In this document: piece after piece, positions 21,838-31,326 of the stretch
Layout: every line of letters begins with the position of its first letter
Numbering within the stretch: the stretch's first letter is position 1
The notes under the pieces: generated by a model
Database searches by the model: none
What the model saw: the letters and a program-made list of their open reading frames with translations, nothing else
Told to the model about the DNA's origin: nothing
NCBI GenBank assembly: GCA_965652025.1
Contig: CBFGTM010000007.1
Coordinates: forward strand, 1 to 64,000
Direction: 5' to 3'
Length of the DNA stretch: 64,000 bases
Source of the DNA: CAVVWJ01 sp965652025
GTDB lineage: Bacteria > Gemmatimonadota > Gemmatimonadetes > Gemmatimonadales > GWC2-71-9
Translations under genes and position numbers: made by a program

Positions 21838-24615
21838 ATGACCCATAGTCTGCTCCTTCGCCCCGACCGGCTGGCGGCCCTCCGCCGAACTGCCCTGCTG
21901 GATACCCCACCAGAAGAGGGGTTCGACCGCATTACCCGCATGGCGGCGCGGCTCCTGGGCGCCCCCACCTCGCTGATCTCTCTGGTTACGGACGAACGTC
22001 AGTTCTTCAAGAGTACCACAGGGTTACCAGAGCCCTGGGCGAGCCGCCGGAACGCCCCGCTCTCCTTTTCCTTTTGCTCTACAGTGGCCGGCACCGGAGA
22101 ACCCCTCCTGGTGGAGGATGCTCGACGACATCCCTTGCTCCGCCACAGTCAGGCCCTGCGGGAACTGGGCTGGGTCTCGTATGCCGGAGTGCCGCTGATC
22201 GACCGTGAAGGCCACGTGCTGGGGAGCCTCTGTGTGGTCGACCGCATGCCACGGCTGTGGTCGGAGCGAGACATTGCCCTACTGCAAGACCTTGCGTCGT
22301 CGGTCATAACCGAGATCGAGCTTCGCCGCGAGACCGCGCTGCGGCGTCAGGCTGAGCTGGGGCAGCGGGACGTCGAGGAGGAGCTGTACAGTACCTTCGA
22401 GCAGGCCGGGACGGGGTTGGCGCTGGTGTCGCTGGATGGCCGCTGGATCCGGGTAAACCGGGCACTGTCCGAGCTCCTCCAAACCCCGGTGGAGGATCTG
22501 GTCGGCTTTCCGGTCGAGCTCCGCTCCCATCCCGATGACGTCGCGGTGGATCAGGAAGCCATCCGGCTCCTGCTCGCCGGAGAGAGCCGGTCCTACACCA
22601 TCGAAAAGCGGTACCTCAAGCCCAGCGGTGAAGTGCTCTGGGCTCTGGTGAACGTCTCCCTCGTGACCGGGCCCGATGGACAGCCGTCTCATCTCATCGC
22701 AGCGGTTCAGGACATCACCGAAAGGAAGGAGGCTGAGACCCGCCTTCGCAGTCAGGAGGAGGCGTACCGGCTTCTGCTCCAGGGATCCGGCAGCGCCGTT
22801 CGGACCTGGGACCTGGCTACCGATCGAATGACGTGGGAACCTGGGGTAGCGCCTCCGCTCGACTACGACTGGCAGGATCTCGCCGAGACACCGGACTGGT
22901 GGTATCAGAGGATCCATCCGCAGGACCGGGAACGGGTGGTGCAGAGCATCGATGCAGCCATCACCGGCGGAGCCGCCACCTGGCTCGAAGAGTACTGGTT
23001 CCGCAAAGCGGATGGTTCTTACGCCCTGGTGCAGGATCGTGCTTCGATCAGCCACGACGAAGGTGGACGCCCCCAGCGGGTGATTGCGGTAATGACCGAC
23101 GTTTCCCGTCTGAGCCGGGGACAGCAGTCGGAGCAGGTGCTGAACGCCATGCCGGTCGGCATCTGGCTACTGGATCAGACTGGAACCATCGTCTTCGCCA
23201 ATCCCGCCAGTCAGCAGACCTGGGGCGAAACTCCGGATAGCCTGGAGCGTCTCAGCGAACTTCCAACCTGGTGGGCGGCCACCGGCCAGCCGGTGCAGCT
23301 CGCAGACTGGGGACCGGGGCGAGTGCTCCGAGGCGAGGGCCCCTTCGACGAAGAGATTCTGGTTGACACCGTAGCCGGGAGACGGACCGTACGGGTGGCC
23401 GCGGCGCCTCTCCAGGCCCCCACCGGCGAGATCACCGGCGCCGTCGTCCTCTCGGAGGACATCTCCGATCGAAAGGCGCGGGACGCGGCCGAACAACAGC
23501 GGGAGGAACAGCTGCAGCACGCCCAGCGGCTGGACGCGGTGGGGCGGCTGGCTGGAGGGATCGCGCACGACTTTAACAACCTGCTGACCGGGATTCTCAG
23601 CTACAGCGATCTGATTCTTCAGGAGCTGCGGCCCAACGATCCGATCCGAAATGACATCGAGCAGATTCGCGATGCCGGGCAACGCGCAGCCGGATTGACT
23701 CGGCAGTTGCTGGCCTTCAGCCGCCGGCAGCTGCTCCGGCCTCGGGTCGTCTCTCTCAACACGATGATTGCGGAGCTCGAGCCAATGCTGCAGCGGCTCC
23801 TCGGAACCGAAATCAGACTGGAGACCCAGCTGGATCCCGAGCTGGGCAACATCTTCGTGGATCCGGCGCAGGTAGAACAGGCCTTCGTCAATTTGGTGCT
23901 GAATGCCCGGGATGCCATGCCGTCGGGTGGGCAGGTGTTGATTTCCAGCTTCAACACTGAGCTCGAGGGGGAATCCCATGTAGCGGTGACGGTGAGCGAC
24001 ACCGGGGTCGGTATCGAGCCTTCGGCCCAGGAGAGGATCTTCGAGCCGTTCTTCACCACCAAGCAAGGCGGTGGTGGCCGGGGTCTCGGCCTCTCCACGG
24101 TATATGGGATCGTGGACCAGAGCGGCGGTCGAGTAGCGGTGGAGAGCGCGCCCGGTCAGGGTGCGGCGTTCACCCTGTACTTCCCCCGTTACTGGGGCTC
24201 AGAGCCGGCTCTCGGAGGTACTCAGCAGCGGACACCGGACGTCGGCACCGAGACCCTGCTCCTGGTCGAAGACGAAGCCGCGGTGCGCGCATCCGTCCGC
24301 CGATTGCTGGAGTGGCATGGCTACACTGTACTCGAAGCGCGCAATGGAGCCGAGGCACTGACAGTCTTCGAGGCCTACGAGCGAGACATCGATCTGGTAC
24401 TCACCGACGTGGTCATGCCGGAGATGGGAGGCTACGAATTGGTTGAGCGGCTTCGGGCTCGGCGCCCTGAGCTCCGGGTGGTTTTCATGTCGGGCTATGC
24501 CGAGCGCGCCCTTACCAGCAACGGGTCGATTCCGGCGGGGACCGGATATTTGGAGAAGCCATTTACGGTGGAAACACTCACGAGGCGCCTGAGAGAGGTC
24601 TTGGATATTCCCTAA
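21838..24615 (+). CDS. Hybrid sensor histidine kinase: GAF - multiple PAS - HisKA - HATPase - REC
   Basis: A 925-residue cytosolic sensor with no membrane segments. An N-terminal GAF domain (residues about 5-160; FDRITRMAARLLGAP, SLCVVDRMPR) is followed by three PAS/PAC modules to about residue 550, a HisKA domain with the phospho-acceptor His577 (GIAHDFNNLLTG), an HATPase with the DTGVGIEP and GGGGRGLGL loops, and a C-terminal receiver with Asp857. The attached receiver suggests intramolecular phosphorelay or modulation. The ATG at 21838 is preferred; an earlier in-frame start adds 27 residues from intergenic sequence. No cognate regulator is adjacent. Confidence 0.92.
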   Translation: MTHSLLLRPDRLAALRRTALLDTPPEEGFDRITRMAARLLGAPTSLISLVTDERQFFKSTTGLPEPWASRRNAPLSFSFCSTVAGTGEPLLVEDARRHPLLRHSQALRELGWVSYAGVPLIDREGHVLGSLCVVDRMPRLWSERDIALLQDLASSVITEIELRRETALRRQAELGQRDVEEELYSTFEQAGTGLALVSLDGRWIRVNRALSELLQTPVEDLVGFPVELRSHPDDVAVDQEAIRLLLAGESRSYTIEKRYLKPSGEVLWALVNVSLVTGPDGQPSHLIAAVQDITERKEAETRLRSQEEAYRLLLQGSGSAVRTWDLATDRMTWEPGVAPPLDYDWQDLAETPDWWYQRIHPQDRERVVQSIDAAITGGAATWLEEYWFRKADGSYALVQDRASISHDEGGRPQRVIAVMTDVSRLSRGQQSEQVLNAMPVGIWLLDQTGTIVFANPASQQTWGETPDSLERLSELPTWWAATGQPVQLADWGPGRVLRGEGPFDEEILVDTVAGRRTVRVAAAPLQAPTGEITGAVVLSEDISDRKARDAAEQQREEQLQHAQRLDAVGRLAGGIAHDFNNLLTGILSYSDLILQELRPNDPIRNDIEQIRDAGQRAAGLTRQLLAFSRRQLLRPRVVSLNTMIAELEPMLQRLLGTEIRLETQLDPELGNIFVDPAQVEQAFVNLVLNARDAMPSGGQVLISSFNTELEGESHVAVTVSDTGVGIEPSAQERIFEPFFTTKQGGGGRGLGLSTVYGIVDQSGGRVAVESAPGQGAAFTLYFPRYWGSEPALGGTQQRTPDVGTETLLLVEDEAAVRASVRRLLEWHGYTVLEARNGAEALTVFEAYERDIDLVLTDVVMPEMGGYELVERLRARRPELRVVFMSGYAERALTSNGSIPAGTGYLEKPFTVETLTRRLREVLDIP

Positions 24616-25268
24616 CCAGCCCTCTTCACGAACAACTCCACTAGATCCCCCGGCTTCTCCAGCCAGTAATCCGGCTCCGCATGCTCGAGATGGTCCCGCT
24701 TGAACGGACCCCACAGAGCTGCGGCGGTCTTCACTCCTGCTGCCCGTCCCGAATGCATGTCGTGGATGCTGTCGCCCACGTAAACGGTGGCGGCGGGAAT
24801 GGCTGCAAGCAGGGCCACGGCCTTCTCGACCGGTTCCGGGTGCGGCTTGAAGTTGGTTACCTCATCGGCACAGACCATTACATCCATCAAGGCCCCGAGG
24901 CCCACGAGCTGGAGCCCTCGAATTGCACCCTGCCGGTTCTTGCTGGTGACGAGACCGGTCTGAATTCCTGCAGCCTTGATCTCACGGATGGCCTCGAGCA
25001 CACCGGGGTAGATGGTCACCATACGGTCGTGGTGCTTGAGGTTGTATTCCCGATACGTCGCGATCATTGCCTCCAGCACTTCCGGCGAGTTCTGCCAGGC
25101 CGAAAACTGGATGTGAAGCGGAGTACCCACCCCCCTCAGCCACTCCTCATCGGTTCGGGCGGGCAGGTTGTGTTGGGTGAGCGTGTGGTGATAGCTGTCG
25201 AGGATTAGCCTGATCGAGTCGATCAGGGTCCCGTCGAGATCGAATAACGCGGTCTGGAGTGTCGGCAC
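24612..25268 (-). CDS. HAD-family phosphatase (PpaX/Gph-like)
   Basis: A 218-residue HAD hydrolase with DLDGTLIDS (motif I), LVTSKNRQG (motif II) and VYVGDSIHDMHSGRAAGV (motif IV). Substrates may be pyrophosphate or phosphoglycolate; the sequence does not decide. The GTG start at 25268 is fixed by the immediate onset of the catalytic motif. The first 122 bases overlap the end of the helicase reading frame on the same strand, which is unusual. Its 3' end overlaps the convergent hybrid kinase by four bases. Confidence 0.88.
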   Translation of the reverse strand: MPTLQTALFDLDGTLIDSIRLILDSYHHTLTQHNLPARTDEEWLRGVGTPLHIQFSAWQNSPEVLEAMIATYREYNLKHHDRMVTIYPGVLEAIREIKAAGIQTGLVTSKNRQGAIRGLQLVGLGALMDVMVCADEVTNFKPHPEPVEKAVALLAAIPAATVYVGDSIHDMHSGRAAGVKTAAALWGPFKRDHLEHAEPDYWLEKPGDLVELFVKRAG

Positions 25269-27579
25269 CCGCAGAAGCTAGCGGGGAAGTGGAGCCCTGC
25301 GCAGGTCTGAACACTACCAGGCCAGTCAGCCGGATCTCGAGTCCCTCCCACCTGAATGGCCGGACCGGCAGTCTCCGGATCAGCTCCGTGAGCTCTCGGG
25401 GCGACACCTGCACCAGGCGTTCGACCATGGTCTTTTCCCCTGCAGTGTGTCCGCTGGCAAGAAACGCGAGAGCACCCTCCAGCTCGGCCATCTGGGTGGG
25501 CTGACGCCGTCGCGCGGCATCGCCGATGAGCGACTGAATCCTGTTCATGGCTTGCCTGGTCGCGCTGCTTGGGTCGGGTGAGATCCATCGCCGGCCCCGG
25601 ATCAGGGTGAGACGCTCTCGCAGCGGACCAGCGAGCAGCGCCAGCCATTCACGCAGCAGAGCGGGATCAACCACTACAACGTCCTGCTGCTCCGCGGCCA
25701 GGGAGAGTCGGTGACTTACTTCTGCTGGCGCTTCGCTCCATGAGCCATCCTTTGTCAGCCATAGTAAGGTGCTCGCGAGAGCACCCGGACTCTCCGAATG
25801 GTGCAGTGCAAACCCGGCCAGAAGGCCGGGAGTGGAAGAATCGATCACCGCGACACCCGGCTGGGCCGAAGCGCACCGGAAACGCTCGGCCAGCTCGGCC
25901 CTCCACCGCCAGATGTGGCGGCCGTTGGGCCCGATCCCAGCGGCCGCGGGAATCCGGGCCTTTCGCGCCAGGATTCGTTCGAGCTTGAGCTGCCGCTCCA
26001 GCGCCGGTGGTAGCGCGAACTGGATCACCTCGACTTGGCCGTGCTGCGAGCCATAGCGTACCGATCTGCCTTCTCGCTGCTCCAGGCGCATCGGGGTCCA
26101 CGGCAGATCGTAATGGACCACCCGGGCTGCCCGCTGAAGATCGAGCCCCTCCGCAGCGACGTCGGTGACGACGAGGTGCTTGGGGGCGACACTGGAGTTG
26201 ACTGGGCCTCGAAACCAGCCGAGGACGGTATCACGTGCCAGGAGAGTATGCCCGATGCCGGCCCGCTCTCCGGTACACCACGCCAGCCGCAGATGAGCTA
26301 GACGATCGCGCAGATATCTGACCGTGTCGCGGAATGCTGTGAATACAAGAGTTGGAGTGTTCTCCTTCAGCAGATGCTCCAGCCGGTCCAGCTTTCCGTC
26401 TGGCTGTTGGGCGGACGCGGCAACTTCTCCTGCCTGCCTCTCCAGTTGGGAAAGGTCATCCAACTCCATATCACCTTGGGTTCCGATTCCGGGCAGTAGT
26501 TCCCACCAGACGAGTTGGTCACCCATCTCCCGGGTGAACCGCCTCAGCTCGGCCCGATCCATGGGTTGTCCGGCCTGTGCCGCATCACGCGCGCAGAGCA
26601 GCAGCCTCCGGTAGCGGCGCAACGCCCCTTCCAGCGCTGCGGGACTCGAGGCCACCGCCCGCAAGACCACTCCCCGGATCAACCCGGCAATCGCCTCGTT
26701 CCGGGAGAGCCGCAGCTGACCCAGCAAGTCCAGGCTTTGCTGGGTTGCGACTGACTCCTTCGCGTCCGGTAGACTGCGCCGGACCCGCCGCAGTGGGCGC
26801 CCGTCGGTCACCCGTTCATTCTCCTGCACCAGCTGTCCCAGGGCCTCAGCCGCGCATCCTCCAGCCAGCATCGAGTGAAGCGACCGTATACCATGGGGTG
26901 CTAGCGCATCATCCTTGACTGCAAGCAAGAGCTGGTGCGCCAGATCCCGCATGCTGTTCACGACCGGAGTGGCGGTAACCAGCAAGGCCGGTCGTCCAAT
27001 CAGCCAGGGAGCCAGGTTGCGGTAACGCTTGGTGCGCGGGTTCCGAAAGTGATGGCTCTCGTCGATGATAACGAGACCCCGAGCTTCCTCGGGGAGATGG
27101 CCACGACTCACCTGTTCGTGAGAGCAAAGGGTGACTGGGATGGCCAGCCGCGCCGCTGTCCCTTGCCACTGGGCCAGGAGCATTGCCGGAACCAGACAGG
27201 CGGTAGGTCCCCGGTTCAGTCTTGCCGCAACGGCCAGGGCCACGAACGTCTTTCCGCTCCCGACGGGATCGGCCAGGACGGCGCCGCGATAGCGCTGGAT
27301 TGCCGCCAGCACTCGTCGAAAGCTCTTTCCTTGCTCTGGGAGGAGCCATGAAGGTGGTTCTGCCGCGAGCTCCCTTGGTGCCACGCTGACCGCCAATGCC
27401 GCTGCCACCGCAGCCCCGGAGACGGGCCGGCCCGGCTGCAGCGCCGTCAGCAGAGCGTCCGGTACTCCGAGGAGCGACTCAGCGACGATCGTTGGAGGCG
27501 CTGTCCACCGCCGCACGAAGCGCTCGCTGAGCCAGAGGCGAGAGGGAGAGGCGCTGTGCTGTGATCCGGTCCAGCTCAT
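25147..27579 (-). CDS. SNF2-family helicase/translocase
   Basis: About 810 residues. RecA-like lobe 1 has Walker A DPVGSGKTF (around 104-112), the DEAH variant VIIDESHHFRNP and LLVTATPVVNS. Lobe 2 has TLVFTAFRDTVRYL, VVTDVAAEGLDLQ and QREGRSVRYGSQ. The ATG at 27579 is preferred; the frame is open to 27681. It overlaps the upstream methyltransferase by about 100 bases, implying translational coupling. No nuclease motif is seen. The last about 40 residues are read through the following HAD gene in another frame and look non-native. Pairing with a large N6-adenine methyltransferase suggests a restriction-like defence cassette, as with DISARM DrmD, but no drmA, drmB or drmC homologue is present. 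Confidence 0.85.
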   Translation of the reverse strand: MSWTGSQHSASPSRLWLSERFVRRWTAPPTIVAESLLGVPDALLTALQPGRPVSGAAVAAALAVSVAPRELAAEPPSWLLPEQGKSFRRVLAAIQRYRGAVLADPVGSGKTFVALAVAARLNRGPTACLVPAMLLAQWQGTAARLAIPVTLCSHEQVSRGHLPEEARGLVIIDESHHFRNPRTKRYRNLAPWLIGRPALLVTATPVVNSMRDLAHQLLLAVKDDALAPHGIRSLHSMLAGGCAAEALGQLVQENERVTDGRPLRRVRRSLPDAKESVATQQSLDLLGQLRLSRNEAIAGLIRGVVLRAVASSPAALEGALRRYRRLLLCARDAAQAGQPMDRAELRRFTREMGDQLVWWELLPGIGTQGDMELDDLSQLERQAGEVAASAQQPDGKLDRLEHLLKENTPTLVFTAFRDTVRYLRDRLAHLRLAWCTGERAGIGHTLLARDTVLGWFRGPVNSSVAPKHLVVTDVAAEGLDLQRAARVVHYDLPWTPMRLEQREGRSVRYGSQHGQVEVIQFALPPALERQLKLERILARKARIPAAAGIGPNGRHIWRWRAELAERFRCASAQPGVAVIDSSTPGLLAGFALHHSESPGALASTLLWLTKDGSWSEAPAEVSHRLSLAAEQQDVVVVDPALLREWLALLAGPLRERLTLIRGRRWISPDPSSATRQAMNRIQSLIGDAARRRQPTQMAELEGALAFLASGHTAGEKTMVERLVQVSPRELTELIRRLPVRPFRWEGLEIRLTGLVVFRPAQGSTSPLASAGADTPDRVIRSRRDPDRLDQANPRQLSPHAHPTQPARPNR

Positions 27580-30502
27580 CCTGCACCGCCTCTCCTCCGC
27601 GACCGGCGCGTCCCAGCCGGCTGAGTGTGGGATCGGCCAGCGCACCGTCGGAGAGAGGCAGGCCGCCGACGACCTGGGCATTGAAGCGGGCGAACCCGCC
27701 AGAGGCGGGAACCGCTCTGGCTCGAGCCACAGCTCTGATCCAGGTGCTGTTCAACCAGGCCGCCAGAGCATGTGCCTGCGAGGCGGAGCGGACTGGGGCG
27801 ATGTAGCAGCTATTGAGGGGAATGCGTTCGGCATCGTGCCCGGCAGTGAACGCCACGGCACTGAGCTGCCGAGCCACATCGGGCCAGACCACCCGGTACC
27901 GCGCCGTGGCGGCGCGAGTCCGGAACAACGTCCATATCGGTCCGGCTTCATAATCCCGGCGGGCCTGCAGCTCGGCCTCGAAACGGGCCAAGTACGCTGC
28001 TGCCCTGGGGGGAAGCACGCCAACTGCCCGCCCCGCGGCATCGTGCGGCCAGAGGAGCGTTACCTGAGAGCGGCAGTGGAACGCCCTCAGGTCTCGACCT
28101 CGTACTGCTTGCCGTAGCACTTCCGGCTCCAGATCCGCTGGCGGATTCAGGAAGACGCGGTTCAGTCCCGTTTTCACGCCAAGGTGGCACGCCATCGTGG
28201 CATTGAGTGGCGTGGTGCTGCGCTCCAACTCGGCGATGATCCCCTGCAACCCCGACGTGAGGATCCAGGGCGAGCCTCCGGTCAGCTCCGACTGGCGAAC
28301 CGTAGCGCCACCCTGTCCGACCAATCCGGTGCGCACCTGATGATCCGCTGGCGGCGGAGCTTTGCTGGCAATAATTGCGAGGGGATAGACCGTAGCCTCG
28401 AAGGAGGCATCCGGCATGCCGGTAAGATCGGCGACCACATGCAGTGTTGTCGTGGTTGCGAGCGCATGCCGCGCAGCCACGCTGCAGTTGGTTGTCGCAA
28501 GCTTGGCCGGCACCAGCATGGCGACAGTCCCGTGTGGCGCCGAGAGCTCGAAGGCCCGCTCGAGAAACGCCACCGCCAGATCCGGGGAGTTGCCGTACGA
28601 ATGCCGCTTGTTCCGCCACCAGGCATATCGTCCCGTGAGCTGCCGTCGGATAGTTGGCGGGATGGACTCCGACCTGAGCCAAGGCGGGTTTCCCACTACT
28701 AGATCGAAGCCGCCGTGCGCGAATACATCCGCGAAGTGACTCTGGTAGTGAAACCAGGGAACCTCTCGTTCCTGGACCAGGCGCCGCCTGGCCTGGCGGA
28801 GCTCTCGCAGCGAGCTGCGCAGCTCTTGCAGCCGACGGCCGAGCCCGAGGTCGACTCCTCTACGGCTCCCGAATAGATCTGGCGAGCGGGCCTGCTGCAG
28901 ACACTCTCTTACAGCCAATAGGTGCCGCTGCTCTGCAGCATCAATGGAGCAGCGCACCGCACGCGATTCCAAGGTCCGGAGCCGCTGTACCAGTTGGTGT
29001 TTGGCCGGTCCGGCTGTGCTCACCACCTCCCGTCGCAGTGCAGCGATTTCCGCAGCCAGCTTCCCGTCGGTCGCCGTCAGCCCGCTCGCCTGCAAACCGG
29101 TTGGCTCGAACAGGCTGTCACCCTGGCGAATGAGGCAGTCCAGGTTGGGGAGCGGCTGCACCCGTTCCGGCCGTTCGGACGGATCGTCGGCAATGACCGC
29201 CAGCCAGAGCCGGAGCTCAGCCAGCCGCACCGAGGCGGCGTTCCGGTCTACCCCGAACAGATTGCGCTGCAGGATCCGCCGCTTTCTGTCGGTGAGACCA
29301 CGAGGCTGTCCCAGACGGGCGAGCCGCTCGAGGGCGCAGAGGAGGAAGGCACCCGAGCCCACCGCAGGATCGAGAATGGTGATGGATCCGAGAACTCGGC
29401 CGACCCGCGGATTACTATCGCCCAGAAGCCGATCCGCCTCGGCTTCGGTACAACTCAGCCGGGCCGAGAGTAGACCGACCAGTGCGGTCTCGAGTATCTG
29501 GGAGACGAGTGCCGCCGGCGTGTAGAACGTTCCCGACGACCGCCGACTGACGGGCTCCATCACTCCCTCGAAAACCCGGCCCAGCATGTCGGGCGCAACG
29601 CTGCCCCGACTGCTCCCCTCGGCTACCACAAAGTGGAAACGCTCGAACAGATCGTTGAATGCCTGTCGCCATAGCTCGTTGGACAGATCGCCGCGCCAGA
29701 GCTGCTCCAGTGGGTGAGGCTCGAACAAACCGCCATTCAGGAAGGGAAGGGATCCGAATTGCCGGGCGCCGTGGGTGCGGTGACCGAGCGGCTGATTCAG
29801 GGTTCCGAAGAAGAGCGGTCGCAACACGTCCCGATGGATTTTCCTTTTCCGCGTCAAACAGCGGTCGATCTCCTCGGCAAGAAAGCGGTCCCGCCCATCC
29901 AGCCACCCCTTGGCCTGGATGAAATAGAGGAAGAGCACTCGAGTGAGTTGCAGGAGCGCCAAGGCCTGGCGGTCTTGCGCCGGGAGCGTACCAGGCAGGT
30001 CATTTGCCATCCGCTCGAGAGTGCTGCGGAATGCTCGAAAGAACCGTTGGCTGACCGGCTCGCTCGCCAAGGCTTCGGCCGCGCGTGCAGCATAGGCCAG
30101 CGCTCCGCCTTCGGTAGGGGCCGCCAGACGGGTCAGCGCGGCGACTCCTTCCGGGTCGGGATGCCAGAGATTCAGCTCCAGTGAAGGACAGCGGTCGAAT
30201 GCCGCGGCAATGGCGAGACGGTGCAACTGACCGTTGAGAGCGACGACCAATGCCAGTTTGCCTCGTCGGCTGATACGGCGCGCGAGCAGCCTGGCGTCCC
30301 GGTGCGGATGGTCAGATTCGAGACCAAGCCACGGCACCTGGCCGGTCTGGCCCACAGCTATGATCTTGAGCGGCGCTTCTCCGCGTCGAGTCCAGGCTTC
30401 CTCGGGGATGGGCTCCCAGAGCGGTTGATGTCCGAGCCTGGCGATCAGCTGGGCCACATCCGAGAGTGATTGAATACACCGGATTGACCCTTCGAGATCC
30501 AT
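27479..30502 (-). CDS. Large N6-adenine DNA methyltransferase (Eco57I/type IIG-like)
   Basis: A 1007-residue methyltransferase. SAM-binding motif I is DPAVGSGAFLL (378-388) and catalytic motif IV is NPPW (605-608), with FGVDRNAASVRLAELRLWL between. Roughly 370 residues precede the catalytic domain and about 300 follow, likely the target-recognition region. I see no PD-(D/E)XK motif in the N-terminal part. The enzyme probably marks host DNA at adenines. Its gene overlaps the start of the SNF2 helicase, and the two form an isolated cassette between unrelated genes. Relatives include DISARM DrmMI, PglX of BREX and type IIG enzymes. Assignment to a named system is not supported. Confidence 0.85.
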   Translation of the reverse strand: MDLEGSIRCIQSLSDVAQLIARLGHQPLWEPIPEEAWTRRGEAPLKIIAVGQTGQVPWLGLESDHPHRDARLLARRISRRGKLALVVALNGQLHRLAIAAAFDRCPSLELNLWHPDPEGVAALTRLAAPTEGGALAYAARAAEALASEPVSQRFFRAFRSTLERMANDLPGTLPAQDRQALALLQLTRVLFLYFIQAKGWLDGRDRFLAEEIDRCLTRKRKIHRDVLRPLFFGTLNQPLGHRTHGARQFGSLPFLNGGLFEPHPLEQLWRGDLSNELWRQAFNDLFERFHFVVAEGSSRGSVAPDMLGRVFEGVMEPVSRRSSGTFYTPAALVSQILETALVGLLSARLSCTEAEADRLLGDSNPRVGRVLGSITILDPAVGSGAFLLCALERLARLGQPRGLTDRKRRILQRNLFGVDRNAASVRLAELRLWLAVIADDPSERPERVQPLPNLDCLIRQGDSLFEPTGLQASGLTATDGKLAAEIAALRREVVSTAGPAKHQLVQRLRTLESRAVRCSIDAAEQRHLLAVRECLQQARSPDLFGSRRGVDLGLGRRLQELRSSLRELRQARRRLVQEREVPWFHYQSHFADVFAHGGFDLVVGNPPWLRSESIPPTIRRQLTGRYAWWRNKRHSYGNSPDLAVAFLERAFELSAPHGTVAMLVPAKLATTNCSVAARHALATTTTLHVVADLTGMPDASFEATVYPLAIIASKAPPPADHQVRTGLVGQGGATVRQSELTGGSPWILTSGLQGIIAELERSTTPLNATMACHLGVKTGLNRVFLNPPADLEPEVLRQAVRGRDLRAFHCRSQVTLLWPHDAAGRAVGVLPPRAAAYLARFEAELQARRDYEAGPIWTLFRTRAATARYRVVWPDVARQLSAVAFTAGHDAERIPLNSCYIAPVRSASQAHALAAWLNSTWIRAVARARAVPASGGFARFNAQVVGGLPLSDGALADPTLSRLGRAGRGGEAVQDELDRITAQRLSLSPLAQRALRAAVDSASNDRR

Positions 30503-30625
30503 CCGGCAGCGCTCCGGTGGCGACGGAGCTTCACGCTACGATGCAGTGCTTAAGACGCTGCCATCCAAACACCGCTGACGGTGGCGAAATTTGACTCCCA
30601 TTCATGCCGGAAAAACATTTCGCCG

Positions 30626-31276
30626 ATGATCACGCGAAGTTCGCTTCCCATTCTACTGCTCGGATTCGGCGGGGCGGGGACTCTCTGTGCCCAAGGTTCC
30701 GCGGACACGGGAGCGTTTGTGGTGCGCCGGGGCCAGGATACCGTCGCCCTGGAGCAATTCACCAGGACAGCGACCCAGCTCCAGGGCACCCTTCACCTCA
30801 GAAACTCGAGTCGCACCTCCGAGCGATATTCCGCCGTGGTGGCGCCGGATGCCACCGTGCCGCTGATTGAAGTGACCGTTCGCGAGGGAGTCGACAGTGG
30901 GGCAGTGCGAGCCAAGGTGCGGCAACGAGCCCGGGTCATCTTCAAGGAAGACAGCGCGGCTGTGGACGAGGTGGGAGAGTCAGGCCTGGTCACCAGGGTC
31001 TTCGCGACGGAGGAGGGTGCGGTGCCGTACCTCAACCTGTCATTTGCCCTGCTGGAGCAGGCGGTACGGCGGGCACGGGTAGCCCACGGGGGCGCCAGGG
31101 TGCCGTTCTTCAATTTGGGCGGGGGACAGACATTGGTCGCGAGACTGGCGCCATTGCGCGGTGATTCCATCCGAATGGATATCGGTGATACTCGGATACA
31201 CCTGAAGCTCGACAGTCAGGGGAGATTGCTGGGTGGCAGGATCCCGGTGCAGGATGTGGTGGTTGACAGACAATAA
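30626..31276 (+). CDS. Secreted protein of unknown function
   Basis: A 216-residue protein when started at the ATG 30626, which puts a hydrophobic signal peptide (SLPILLLGFGGAGTLCAQ) at the N-terminus; a GTG at 30581 would add 15 residues before it. The mature part has alternating beta-strand-like segments (GAFVVRRGQDTVALEQF, then RLAPLRGDSIRMDIGDTRI) and no recognisable catalytic motif. It is divergent from the methyltransferase gene with about 120 bases between. I do not recognise the family. Confidence 0.7.
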   Translation: MITRSSLPILLLGFGGAGTLCAQGSADTGAFVVRRGQDTVALEQFTRTATQLQGTLHLRNSSRTSERYSAVVAPDATVPLIEVTVREGVDSGAVRAKVRQRARVIFKEDSAAVDEVGESGLVTRVFATEEGAVPYLNLSFALLEQAVRRARVAHGGARVPFFNLGGGQTLVARLAPLRGDSIRMDIGDTRIHLKLDSQGRLLGGRIPVQDVVVDRQ

Positions 31277-31290
31277 AGCTTCGAACTCCG

Positions 31291-31326
31291 CTTACCCGCT
31301 TACCGCTTACCGCTTACCGCTTACCC
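31291..31326. repeat. Heptamer array CTTACCG
   Basis: CTTACCCG, three exact CTTACCG units and CTTACCC run consecutively. On the minus strand (CGGTAAG) the array encodes the last residues GKR and the TAA stop of the glycosyltransferase ending at 31314. It is the most regular of the CGGTRAG-family arrays. Confidence 0.85.

Noticed and set aside
25147..30502. Calling the methyltransferase/helicase pair DISARM
   Set aside because: drmA, drmB and drmC are absent on both sides; only general similarity of two enzyme classes supports it.
31291..31326. CRISPR-like array
   Set aside because: The units are contiguous 7-mers without spacers, and no cas gene is in the window.
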